This document shows, one piece after another, positions 1-5,724 of a stretch of 23,017 bases of DNA. The stretch is taken from positions 1 through 23,017 of the IMG/VR virus record IMGVR_UViG_3300045135_001510, one strand, 5' to 3'. The notes beneath the pieces are model-generated. The model ran no database searches. It was not told the origin of the DNA and saw only the letters and a list, made by a program, of their open reading frames with translations. Positions within the stretch are counted from its first letter, which is position 1. Each line of letters starts with the position of its first letter. The DNA is from a virus. The position numbers and the translations under genes are program-made.

Positions 1-253
1 TGCTTGTTGTAAAACTGTATTGTTTACCAACACCAATCCCCGCTTTATTTCTCTTGTATTTTTCGTTTGTGTGAGTTGAAGTTTTAACTTCAATCCTCAA
101 TGCCATGGGTAATCCATGACCTTTGGTTGCAATAATATCTGTGCCATCTTGTTTAACCAAGTCACAATGCACACCCAACAATGACAACTCAAAAGCTGTA
201 AAAAGCTCTCCAGCTGTTCCTGTTAATTTTTCTTCTCTTATACCTTTAGCCAT
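1..253 (-). CDS. PD-(D/E)XK-like nuclease, partial (C-terminus beyond window)
   Basis: The first 84 codons are visible, starting at the ATG at 253; the rest lies off the left edge. After an N-terminal helix with a Glu (GTAGELFTAFEL), the sequence gives GTDIIAT, a short loop, then RIEVKTS. This E...D...ExK arrangement is that of PD-(D/E)XK-fold nucleases, with the Asp about residue 38 and the Glu-Val-Lys near 56-58. Such enzymes in phages act as resolvases, recombination nucleases or DNA-processing endonucleases; which type cannot be told from half a protein. The start overlaps the end of the helicase gene by 16 nt, so the two are likely co-translated and may work on the same DNA substrate. 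The fold call is inference from motif spacing. Confidence 0.6.
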   Translation of the reverse strand, partial: MAKGIREEKLTGTAGELFTAFELSLLGVHCDLVKQDGTDIIATKGHGLPMALRIEVKTSTHTNEKYKRNKAGIGVGKQYSFTTS

Positions 254-1677
254 TCTAGTACTTCCTCTCCTAAAGTTTTGTTTGCAATTTTATCCTTTTC
301 TACCAAGGACTTAACGATGTGTACATCAACTGTGTTGGGGCACACCAAGTCAACATATAATACTGGTTTATGTTGACCTATTCTATGACATCTGTCTTCT
401 GATTGCTTTCTTGATTCCAGGTTAAAATCATTTGAGTAGTAAATCACGTTTGATGCAGCCGTCAATGTTATACCACGGCCCCCCGTTTGTGCATTACTGA
501 CAAAGAATCTTGTCTCTGGATTTGTTTGAAAGTTATGTATTGCCGAGTCTCTATCTTCTTGAGTTGTGTCGCCATAATAAGTGACCACGGAACCCGATCC
601 ATAGGTTTTAGCTAACTCATTTTTTATTTTCTTTATGTCGTATCTAAACCTAGACCATATAATAATTTTACCTGTCATTTCTTCTACGACTTCCATCATG
701 ACTTTTATTCTATTGTTAGCGAGTTCTATAGTTTCCCCATCATCGTTTACAAGATATCCACAAAGTAATTGTTGTAGTCTTAACAATCTTGTCATGACTT
801 CGGGAGCCGTAACCATGTCACCTTCTTCTAAAAAGATAACAGATGTTTTTTTCATGCTTTCATATTGTTCTTGTTGTGTGGATGTTAGTTCAACTTGTCT
901 GGTTGTATAAATCTTTTCTGGAAGATCTAACGCTTCTTTCTTTGTTGTTCTATGTGCAAAGATCTTTAGCTTTTGTGTCAGTTCATCTAAATTCTTGTAG
1001 CCAACCACTTGATTAAAACTATGGTTGCCCATTCTTTGTTGTTTGATGATGGCAAACCGACCTTGAAAAGACCAATAACTATCGTATCCCAAAAGTCTTT
1101 TGTTTAGAAAAGCACATTGTGAGTAAAGGTCCAAAGGCGATTGTGTGATCGGAGAACCCGTCAATATTCTTTTATACTTGGCAGTCTCTCCAAACTTCAT
1201 GATTGCTTTTGTACGTTTCGCTTTCGGATTTTTTATTGTTGTTGATTCATCAATAGCGAGTAAGAATTCACTTCTGTGGGTAAACGATTCAAGGAACACG
1301 GGTGCTTTCTTTGTCACAAATGATTCAACATTCATTACTAGTATTCTAAACTTATCTCTCTTGGTTACACCTTCAGTTAATCTTTTCTTTTCATTTCTTG
1401 TAGAGTTAGCTTTCCATAAATATATCTCTGGATTCATGTCTTCTGGCATATGTGTAGGTATTTCATTGTTTACCCAATTCATGTACACACCTTTTGGTGC
1501 AACAATGATTGCCGTGTCAATAAGTCTGTTTTGACATAGCCAATAAATGTTATCAATCAATACTTTTGATTTACCACATCCCATCTCCATGAAGTATGCA
1601 AAATTTTTCTTGTCATGTGATCGTTGCAAAGCATCTTCTTGATGAGCATACGGCTTCGTCTTGTATTTGAAATTCAT
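238..1677 (-). CDS. SNF2-type DEAD/DEAH helicase
   Basis: A 479-aa superfamily 2 helicase/ATPase of SNF2 type. Visible motifs: Q-like segment YAHQEDAL (res 10-17), Walker A MGCGKS (32-37), motif II DEST (143-146) in place of DEAH, motif III LTGSP (172-176), then in the second RecA lobe IWSRF, YYGDTTQEDR, the motif V-like TGGRGITLTAAS and motif VI QSEDRCHRIGQ (about 425-435). The CHRIGQ signature is diagnostic of SNF2 proteins. The length fits a minimal two-lobe enzyme without accessory domains. In phages these ATP-dependent translocases are thought to serve replication, recombination or transcription; the exact role is unknown. Start ATG at 1677 has AGGGGAC about 6 nt upstream. The 3-prime end overlaps the nuclease gene by 16 nt, suggesting a helicase-nuclease pair. 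Confidence 0.93.
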   Translation of the reverse strand: MNFKYKTKPYAHQEDALQRSHDKKNFAYFMEMGCGKSKVLIDNIYWLCQNRLIDTAIIVAPKGVYMNWVNNEIPTHMPEDMNPEIYLWKANSTRNEKKRLTEGVTKRDKFRILVMNVESFVTKKAPVFLESFTHRSEFLLAIDESTTIKNPKAKRTKAIMKFGETAKYKRILTGSPITQSPLDLYSQCAFLNKRLLGYDSYWSFQGRFAIIKQQRMGNHSFNQVVGYKNLDELTQKLKIFAHRTTKKEALDLPEKIYTTRQVELTSTQQEQYESMKKTSVIFLEEGDMVTAPEVMTRLLRLQQLLCGYLVNDDGETIELANNRIKVMMEVVEEMTGKIIIWSRFRYDIKKIKNELAKTYGSGSVVTYYGDTTQEDRDSAIHNFQTNPETRFFVSNAQTGGRGITLTAASNVIYYSNDFNLESRKQSEDRCHRIGQHKPVLYVDLVCPNTVDVHIVKSLVEKDKIANKTLGEEVLEWLKV

Positions 1678-1686
1678 TGTGTCCCC

Positions 1687-1968
1687 TTATTCGTCGTTGT
1701 AAAGCGATGATCTTGCTGATCTTGTTTCTGCTATCTTTCCTCTGTATGGTTCTTCGGGTTTGACTGCATCAGGATGGTCTGTCCCTCGGAAATCTGTTTC
1801 TGGTAATTCACTCTGTTCCTCTGTTGTTAAGAACGGCCCCCAATAGCCACCCCATCCGTCAAGAGAGTTTCTTTCTTTTCTTTTCCAACCCTCAAGCCGG
1901 GCTATCTTCTGAATCGTCTCCCCATCCGTCCCAATCTGGTTCGAAATGGATTGTGTATCCCTCCCCAC
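1687..1968 (-). CDS. Small protein with HTH-like segment (GTG start proposed)
   Basis: The frame is open from an ATG at 2067 to a stop at 1687 (126 aa). The upper half also codes for the 62-aa protein ending at 1892 in another frame, and the ATG at 2067 has no ribosome site. A clear AAGGAGG at 1978-1984 sits about 9 nt before a GTG at 1968, giving a 93-aa product. It starts with GRDTQSISNQIGTDG followed by ETIQKIARLEGWKRK, which resembles a helix-turn-helix as in small DNA-binding or terminase-type proteins. The C-terminal half is acidic and Pro-rich, with GYWGPF. Function unknown; the HTH is inference. An ATG at 1977 is another possible start, but it directly abuts the AAGGAGG. Confidence 0.5.
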   Translation of the reverse strand: MGRDTQSISNQIGTDGETIQKIARLEGWKRKERNSLDGWGGYWGPFLTTEEQSELPETDFRGTDHPDAVKPEEPYRGKIAETRSARSSLYNDE

Positions 1969-2080
1969 TTCCCACATCCTCCTTGCTACTGCTACTGCTA
2001 GGTGTGGATGGTTTGGGAAAAGGGATGACGTTATCTCTATCTTCAGAGTGTACTTTTTTTTCTTCATTCTTATCGACCAT
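1892..2080 (-). CDS. Small acidic protein, hypothetical
   Basis: A 62-aa protein starting at the ATG at 2080, chosen over an in-frame ATG at 2101 because GAGGAGG lies 6 nt upstream. It has an N-terminal charged stretch, then DNVIPFPKP, a Ser-rich linker and an acidic Trp-containing tail (DWDGWGDD). The NVIPFPK motif recurs, as NVIKFPYK, in the next gene upstream, so the two may share a short N-terminal interaction motif. Its last 77 nt are also read in another frame by the downstream gene. It overlaps the preceding gene by 11 nt. No function recognised. Confidence 0.6.
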   Translation of the reverse strand: MVDKNEEKKVHSEDRDNVIPFPKPSTPSSSSSKEDVGSGEGYTIHFEPDWDGWGDDSEDSPA

Positions 2081-2312
2081 CAATCTCCTCCTCTTCTTCA
2101 AGTCCGTTCATTAATCCAAATTTAGCAGACTCGAGATGCCAAAGCACCTCGGCTGGGTCTCTCATGGTTGTTATCATACTGACAAAACCATCCTTTTTTC
2201 TGCCGACCATTAGAATTTCTTCAAACTGTTCGGCTGCCATCTGACACACTGTTGGTACAGGTTTCAATGTCTTCTTTATTTTATATGGGAATTTTATGAC
2301 ATTGTCACTCAT
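2070..2312 (-). CDS. Conserved-type phage hypothetical protein (80 aa)
   Basis: Start at the ATG at 2312, whose first bases overlap the stop of the upstream zinc-ribbon gene as ATGA, indicating translational coupling. AAGGTG lies about 10 nt upstream. The protein has NVIKFPYK near the N-terminus, then a helix (AAEQFEEIL), KKDGFVSMITTM, and AEVLWHLESAKFGLMNG, ending in an acidic tail. Small phage proteins with a VLW.LE.AK..LM helix are familiar from marine phages, but I know of no assigned function. A longer in-frame start at 2333 is less likely because it ignores the ATGA junction. Confidence 0.65.
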   Translation of the reverse strand: MSDNVIKFPYKIKKTLKPVPTVCQMAAEQFEEILMVGRKKDGFVSMITTMRDPAEVLWHLESAKFGLMNGLEEEEEIDGR

Positions 2313-2473
2313 TTTAGTTGAGCACCTTGGCAACAGTCCTCAACAACCATGTGACACAACACACATTGTTCATGTCCATGAATGTTAACTGTCTGCAATG
2401 TACCTTGACACCTGGGACATCTCGGCAAGCAATGTGTCTTTATGTCTTCTTGTTTAATTTCATTTTCTTCCAT
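2309..2473 (-). CDS. Zinc-ribbon mini-protein (54 aa)
   Basis: A 54-aa protein with CPRC at residues 19-22 and CVLC at 37-40, a classic CxxC...CxxC zinc ribbon, plus nearby His residues. The start ATG at 2473 lies inside the 3-prime end of the upstream gene (14-nt overlap) with AGGA about 10 nt before it. The stop overlaps the next start as ATGA. These junctions and the intact cysteine pairs argue that it is real despite its size. Metal binding is inference; possible roles include modulating host transcription or another nucleic-acid machine, but no target is evident. Confidence 0.7.
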   Translation of the reverse strand: MEENEIKQEDIKTHCLPRCPRCQGTLQTVNIHGHEQCVLCHMVVEDCCQGAQLK

Positions 2474-2636
2474 CTTTATTTATCCTATCATAAACTGTTA
2501 AATGACCATTGTATTTCATCTCAAGATATTTACTAGCTAATTTTCTAGCCTCTTGTGCTTCTTTGTCCATGCCCGCCGATGCAAACTCCACGGCTTCTTC
2601 TTCACATCTTTTTATTAATGAGTCTATAAGTCTCAT
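2460..2636 (-). CDS. Hypothetical helical protein (58 aa)
   Basis: Start ATG at 2636 is preceded by GAGGAG about 6 nt upstream, favouring it over an in-frame upstream ATG at 2651. The 58-aa product is strongly helical: RLIDSLIKRCEEEAVEFA, then DKEAQEARKLASKYLEMKY and a short VYDRINKDGRK tail. It overlaps the upstream gene by 35 nt and the zinc-ribbon gene by 14 nt. No family recognised. Confidence 0.6.
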   Translation of the reverse strand: MRLIDSLIKRCEEEAVEFASAGMDKEAQEARKLASKYLEMKYNGHLTVYDRINKDGRK

Positions 2637-2856
2637 AATCTTTCTCCTCAACTATGTTATAGTCGCAGTCAACAAACACATATCCGTGTTGTTCCCAAAT
2701 TTTTCTGTCCTCCTCTTTTTTCAAAATTCTTTCCACGGCTCTCTCTTCGTTGTAGTCATGTGCTCTTACAATTCTTTTTATACTTGTGTAAATCTCAATG
2801 TAATGTTTTTTTGTTTTTGGATAGCTCAAAAGTTGTGTCTTGTATTTTCTCTTCAT
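2602..2856 (-). CDS. Hypothetical protein (84 aa)
   Basis: An 84-aa, charge-rich protein with a Lys/Tyr-rich N-terminus (KRKYKTQLLSYPKTKKHY), a central helix RAVERILKKEEDRKIWEQHG, then YVFVDCDYNIVEEKDYETY. The start at 2856 lies 2 nt after the 2OG oxygenase stop and is preceded by a GGGGAT purine stretch. Function not recognised. Confidence 0.55.
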   Translation of the reverse strand: MKRKYKTQLLSYPKTKKHYIEIYTSIKRIVRAHDYNEERAVERILKKEEDRKIWEQHGYVFVDCDYNIVEEKDYETYRLINKKM

Positions 2857-2858
2857 TC

Positions 2859-3500
2859 TTATATCCCCACATGATAGTTAGCAGAAAAAGATCTTCTTTC
2901 TCCTTCGCCATAAAAAGGATAAACAGTATGCATTAGATATGATGGAAACACATACAAATCGCCAACTTCGGGCATACAAGTAAAATTACCTTGTGATAAA
3001 GTTAAACTAGCACCATAGAAAAAGTCTATATATCCTTCTGTAGTAAGTTTATTCACATTCTTAGTGTTTGTTCGGCTAATACTTTCTGGAACTTTTAAAT
3101 AAAGAACACAAACAAAATTACCTCCGTTATGTATATGAGCAGGATTGTACTCGCCTTTGAAAGATCTAACAAACCAAGAACTATCTAATATAAATTGCTT
3201 GTCGGGCATAGGTTTATTGTTTTGCTCACGAGTAAATTCATCAGTCAAGCCTAAACTTAAATCTTTTAAATACTTTTGAAAGTCTTGTAAGTCAGGTAAA
3301 TTTAAATCACAAAAAAGCTCTTCAGCTACATGACCTATCAATCCTTCTGAAGCATCAAGCTCTTTTCTTCTTTCTTGGTCTTCAATTATTCTATCGCATT
3401 CTTTGTTAAGGGCATGTACCATACACATAGGCACTTTAGCTTTTGCTATCCTGGGACCAAATGGTCTTAATATTTCTACATGGTAATTATTTTCAGTCAC
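2859..3500 (-). CDS. Putative 2OG-Fe(II) oxygenase
   Basis: A 213-aa protein of the 2-oxoglutarate/Fe(II)-dependent dioxygenase superfamily, of the phage/marine-bacterial type that matches the putative 2OG-Fe(II) oxygenase family. The double-stranded beta-helix core is visible: the first metal ligands in NPAHIHNGGNFVCVLYL (His122 and His124), then GDLYVFPSYLMHTVYP with the distal His191, and GERRSFSANYHV with an Arg (202/203) to bind 2-oxoglutarate. The second ligand position is His/Asn rather than the usual Asp, as I recall for this subgroup. The substrate is unknown. The start is a GTG at 3500 whose G overlaps the upstream TAG, with AAAGGGGA upstream. Common in marine phage accessory gene sets. 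Confidence 0.8.
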   Translation of the reverse strand: MTENNYHVEILRPFGPRIAKAKVPMCMVHALNKECDRIIEDQERRKELDASEGLIGHVAEELFCDLNLPDLQDFQKYLKDLSLGLTDEFTREQNNKPMPDKQFILDSSWFVRSFKGEYNPAHIHNGGNFVCVLYLKVPESISRTNTKNVNKLTTEGYIDFFYGASLTLSQGNFTCMPEVGDLYVFPSYLMHTVYPFYGEGERRSFSANYHVGI

Positions 3501-3808
3501 TATTTATTTTCCCCTTTCTTGTATGTGTATCTTACACCATCTCTTGCCGATCCATGTTTCGCAACGTACCTAACATATTGATCTCCACCTTTATCCATGA
3601 CATCTGCTAGTGGATTGTAACCACCCGTGAATGGTTGAATCGTAGGTTCATGGTACACACGACCATATTCTATTTCTTTCACAGCTTTTGGATCATCCTC
3701 AAACCATGTGTCGTCCTCTTTTTTTTTGCTCGCTTTTCTTAGATCTCTGCAAACTTTTGAGATCTGACTTCTCAAAGCTCTCTCACTATGGTTGCTGGTT
3801 ATCTTCAA
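3500..3808 (-). CDS. Hypothetical protein (102 aa)
   Basis: A 102-aa soluble protein: basic N-terminal helix (SERALRSQISKVCRDLRKASKKK), a DDTWFEDDP turn, then aromatic/Gly-rich strands (YGRVYHEPTIQPFTGGYNP, QYVRYVAKHGSARDGVRY). It overlaps the upstream secreted-type gene by 23 nt and the oxygenase by 1 nt. No family recognised. It sits within the same leftward operon, so early expression is inferred. Confidence 0.55.
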   Translation of the reverse strand: MKITSNHSERALRSQISKVCRDLRKASKKKEDDTWFEDDPKAVKEIEYGRVYHEPTIQPFTGGYNPLADVMDKGGDQYVRYVAKHGSARDGVRYTYKKGENK

Positions 3809-4025
3809 TATTTGTCCTCCTTATTTTGTTTTCGCATTTGTACTTAATTATATGTGGATACGGAATCATTGTTGTTACCATATCTGCCATCTCTTTGACC
3901 CTAACTCTGCATTCTTTTTCTGTTAGATATCCATCGGGAACAAGTGTATCATTGATTTGAAAACAAAGTTTCTCGTCTCCCGATCCATGAACCAAGGAGC
4001 AGATTAAGATCATGGCTTTGAACAT
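3786..4025 (-). CDS. Small cysteine-containing protein, possible exported
   Basis: A 79-aa protein with a short hydrophobic N-terminus (MFKAMILICSLVHG) that could be a weak signal peptide, followed by Cys21, Cys39 and Cys64 and a charged C-terminus. The ATG at 4025 directly follows the stop of the upstream 56-aa gene (TAA then ATG). The pattern of a hydrophobic start plus spaced cysteines suggests a periplasmic disulfide-bonded product, but the hydrophobic core is only about 9 residues, so export is uncertain. Confidence 0.5.
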   Translation of the reverse strand: MFKAMILICSLVHGSGDEKLCFQINDTLVPDGYLTEKECRVRVKEMADMVTTMIPYPHIIKYKCENKIRRTNIEDNQQP

Positions 4026-4196
4026 TTAGATTCTGGTTTCGTTCAAAACTTTTTTCCAGGCCGACATAAGTTCCTCGGCATAGACATAGCCTCCATCTCT
4101 TTGTCTAAGGTCATCACAATTATCCGAGACAACTCTTTCTAGTCGGTTAATTGCTTCTTCTATAGGCATGTCTAGTCTTCTATCTAAAGTTTCCAT
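4026..4196 (-). CDS. Hypothetical protein (56 aa), first gene of leftward operon
   Basis: The ATG at 4196 has AGGAG 7 nt upstream. The product starts METLDRRLDMPIEEAINRLE and continues DDLRQRDGGYVYAEELMSAW, an acidic helical mini-protein. It is the promoter-proximal gene of the leftward block that runs to the left edge, and its stop abuts the next ATG. No family recognised. A second upstream ATG at 4201 hits a stop after five codons. Confidence 0.6.
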   Translation of the reverse strand: METLDRRLDMPIEEAINRLERVVSDNCDDLRQRDGGYVYAEELMSAWKKVLNETRI

Positions 4197-4220
4197 TTCA
4201 TACTCCTACATTGTTTATTA

Positions 4221-4249
4221 ATTTTCCTAAATTATCTTATAAAAGTCAA
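4221..4249 (-). promoter_or_regulatory. Candidate leftward promoter for the 4196-to-1 block
   Basis: On the minus strand, TTGACT (4244-4249) is followed after 17 nt by GAAAAT (4221-4226), upstream of the first leftward gene. The -35 is identical to that of the promoter at 10365-10370, but the -10 is poor. Alternative -10 sequences such as GATAAT lie closer in the same AT-rich stretch. Position and -35 match support it; the exact elements are uncertain. Confidence 0.35.
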
Positions 4250-4315
4250 GTGTTTTAGCTTACATAGTGTTTCTCCCATAATTTTTTGTTTTGTTTTTTA
4301 TTTTTTAAAAAATGG

Positions 4316-4402
4316 TGTAACAGGTGTAACAATGTAACAAGCACTCTGTAACCATTGGTTTTACTAGGGTTTTGTGTTACACTTTGTGTTACAGTTGTTA
4401 CA
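4316..4402. repeat. Array of seven TGTAAC/GTTACA sites in inverted arrangement
   Basis: TGTAAC occurs at 4316, 4325, 4333 and 4347; its complement GTTACA occurs at 4376, 4388 and 4397. The four left and three right sites face each other across about 23 nt. This lies in the only divergent gap between the leftward block and terS, making an operator array or replication-initiator iteron cluster plausible. The surrounding 4197-4488 region holds no gene I can support. Confidence 0.7.
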
Positions 4403-4450
4403 CTTCTACTAGGACAAGATGAAGCCGCAAACATTTTTTTCCGTTTTGAA

Positions 4451-4479
4451 TTGAAAAAATATGAGAAAAAACCTATTAT
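4451..4479 (+). promoter_or_regulatory. Candidate sigma70-type promoter for terS
   Basis: TTGAAA (4451-4456), a 17-nt spacer and TATTAT (4474-4479). A start site about 7 nt after the -10 would fall only 2-4 nt before the ATG at 4489, implying a nearly leaderless mRNA, consistent with the absence of a Shine-Dalgarno sequence. Confidence 0.5.
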
Positions 4480-4488
4480 ATTTTCGTT

Positions 4489-4986
4489 ATGGCAAAAGAA
4501 AAGATGCTTACCAACAGACAAAAAGAGTTTTGCAAACTTGTGCTTGAAGGCATTTATAGTAATGCCGAGTGTGCAAGACGAGCAGGTTATTCCGAAGGGC
4601 AAGCTAACAAGACTGCAAGTCTTTTGCTTAATGGTCGTGATTTTCCTTTGGTTACTGAACATCTTAAAGAACTCCGAGAAATTAGAGAGAAAAAATATGG
4701 TGTATCTGTTATTGGTCAACTCAAACGATTGAGTGAGTTAAGCCATGGAGCAGAACAATCAGGTCAATTTAGTGCAGCCATCAATGCCGAGAAGATAAGG
4801 TCTTCACTTGGAGGCTTAACTGTTGATCGAAGAGAAACAACACATCACTTAGATCAACTATCTCGAGAAGAAATAGTCGCAAGACTTGCCGAGATTAGAA
4901 AACAACATCCGTCTGCTTTTATTGAAGGTGAATTTAAGGTGGTCGGAGAGGATAAGGGGAGGACAAAACTCTCCGACCAAACATAA
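4489..4986 (+). CDS. terS: Putative terminase small subunit
   Basis: A 165-aa protein whose N-terminus, LTNRQKEFCKLVLEG followed by NAECARRAGYSEGQAN and ASLLLNG, matches the HTH DNA-binding region of Terminase_2-type small subunits, which recognise the phage genome for packaging. A central helical segment (GQLKRLSELSHGAEQSGQF, AAINAEKIRSSLGGL) would form the oligomerisation core, and the C-terminus is charged. The length is in the usual range. There is no Shine-Dalgarno before the ATG; a second ATG at 4504 is an alternative. Oddly, it stands alone, 6.7 kb from terL and flanked by leftward genes on both sides. Its 3-prime end contains a 10-bp inverted repeat. The small-subunit assignment is by motif; another HTH regulator is possible but less likely. 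Confidence 0.7.
   Translation: MAKEKMLTNRQKEFCKLVLEGIYSNAECARRAGYSEGQANKTASLLLNGRDFPLVTEHLKELREIREKKYGVSVIGQLKRLSELSHGAEQSGQFSAAINAEKIRSSLGGLTVDRRETTHHLDQLSREEIVARLAEIRKQHPSAFIEGEFKVVGEDKGRTKLSDQT
4941..4978. other. 10-bp perfect inverted repeat at 3-prime end of terS
   Basis: GGTCGGAGAG (4941-4950) and CTCTCCGACC (4969-4978) flank an 18-nt purine-rich loop, just before the terS stop and between convergent genes. It could limit read-through in either direction, but there is no T-run after it. A smaller stem, AGCAAT/ATTGCT, follows at about 4985-5003. Confidence 0.4.
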
Positions 4987-5042
4987 GCAATTCCTGATAT
5001 TGCTCCGTGCAATTTCTGTTTAGCATTATTTTTCCTGGGAAG

Positions 5043-5237
5043 TCAAGTAACTTCAATATTATTCCTCTTTGCATGTTCTTCCAATTGCTCAATAACATTA
5101 TCAATACAATCTTTTATTGTAAAAATAGTTCCGTTTGAATCTTTAGGAGATTGATCAAAATTTGTAAACTTAGCCATTCTCCTTATGTCATACATATCGC
5201 ATAACATATCTTCAATATTCATTTCATTAAATGCCAT
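5043..5237 (-). CDS. Hypothetical protein (64 aa), last gene of leftward block
   Basis: The ATG at 5237 is chosen because GAGGAGGTG lies 6-7 nt upstream; an in-frame ATG at 5288 has no such site. The product, starting MAFNEMNIEDMLCDMYDI, is acidic and helical, ending IDNVIEQLEEHAKRNNIEVT. It is the promoter-distal gene of the 9324-to-5043 block and converges with terS. No family recognised. Confidence 0.6.
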   Translation of the reverse strand: MAFNEMNIEDMLCDMYDIRRMAKFTNFDQSPKDSNGTIFTIKDCIDNVIEQLEEHAKRNNIEVT

Positions 5238-5253
5238 GTTTGTGCACCTCCTC

Positions 5254-5421
5254 TTAAAATCTGGGTTCGTGAAAAATACCTTTGTCAAGTAAATCTTTGT
5301 AATACAATGCTTTTAATTGATATCTTTTTGCATCTTCATACTTATCTTCCCATTCACAATTGTATTGTAATTGTCTAAGACGTTTGTATTCTGCATTGCA
5401 ATCTATTAAATGATTATTCAT
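5254..5421 (-). CDS. Hypothetical protein (55 aa)
   Basis: The ATG at 5421 has a strong AAGGAGG about 8 nt upstream; the same frame opens further up to 5496, but that part encodes the zinc-ribbon protein in another frame. The product (MNNHLIDCNAEYKRLRQLQY, then DKYEDAKRYQLKALYYKDLL) is Tyr-rich and helical. Function unknown. It overlaps the preceding gene by 8 nt. Confidence 0.6.
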   Translation of the reverse strand: MNNHLIDCNAEYKRLRQLQYNCEWEDKYEDAKRYQLKALYYKDLLDKGIFHEPRF

Positions 5422-5521
5422 TTTTATAATCCTCCTTACATTTATCACAAATTTCTCTGCCTTCTGGTGGTTCATCACACCAGAAGATTTCATCACAATC
5501 CCAACATTTGTATTCTCCCAT
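5414..5521 (-). CDS. Zinc-ribbon mini-protein (35 aa)
   Basis: A 35-codon gene: MGEYKCWDCDEIFWCDEPP followed by EGREICDKCKEDYKNE. CWDC (6-9) and CDKC (25-28) form a compact CxxC...CxxC knuckle with an extra Cys15. Its ATG at 5521 overlaps the upstream stop as TGATG, and it overlaps the downstream gene by 8 nt. The coupling and the four spaced cysteines make it credible despite its length. Role unknown; metal binding is inferred. Confidence 0.65.
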   Translation of the reverse strand: MGEYKCWDCDEIFWCDEPPEGREICDKCKEDYKNE

Positions 5522-5724
5522 CAATCTTCTCCTTCTAAAAAACAAGCACCTTGAATGTTTAGTTCATTGTAAAGAAACAAACCAAAATCATAACCTTCTT
5601 TATAGTAATGATGAGATTGATCATCATTTCTTTGACCATGAACTAAAGCGTCAGTTACTCCATCTTTAAATGCATTTATTACTTTATGTTTTTTAATATT
5701 TCTATCTAATTCAATTAAGTTCAT
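5521..5724 (-). CDS. Hypothetical protein (67 aa)
   Basis: The ATG at 5724 has GGAGGAC 6-7 nt upstream, within the end of the methyltransferase gene (14-nt overlap). The product contains NAFKDGVTDALVHGQRNDDQ and YYKEGYDFGLFLYNEL, a small soluble protein with repeated Gly-turn helices. No function recognised. Confidence 0.6.
   Translation of the reverse strand: MNLIELDRNIKKHKVINAFKDGVTDALVHGQRNDDQSHHYYKEGYDFGLFLYNELNIQGACFLEGED

Noticed and set aside
635-1534. Rightward frames opposite the helicase
   Set aside because: Antisense shadows, hydrophobic and Ser-rich, of a gene with all helicase motifs intact.
4255-4719. 154-codon leftward frame opposite terS
   Set aside because: It covers the TGTAAC array and the antisense of terS, has a Phe/Ser/Lys-rich random composition and no ribosome site.
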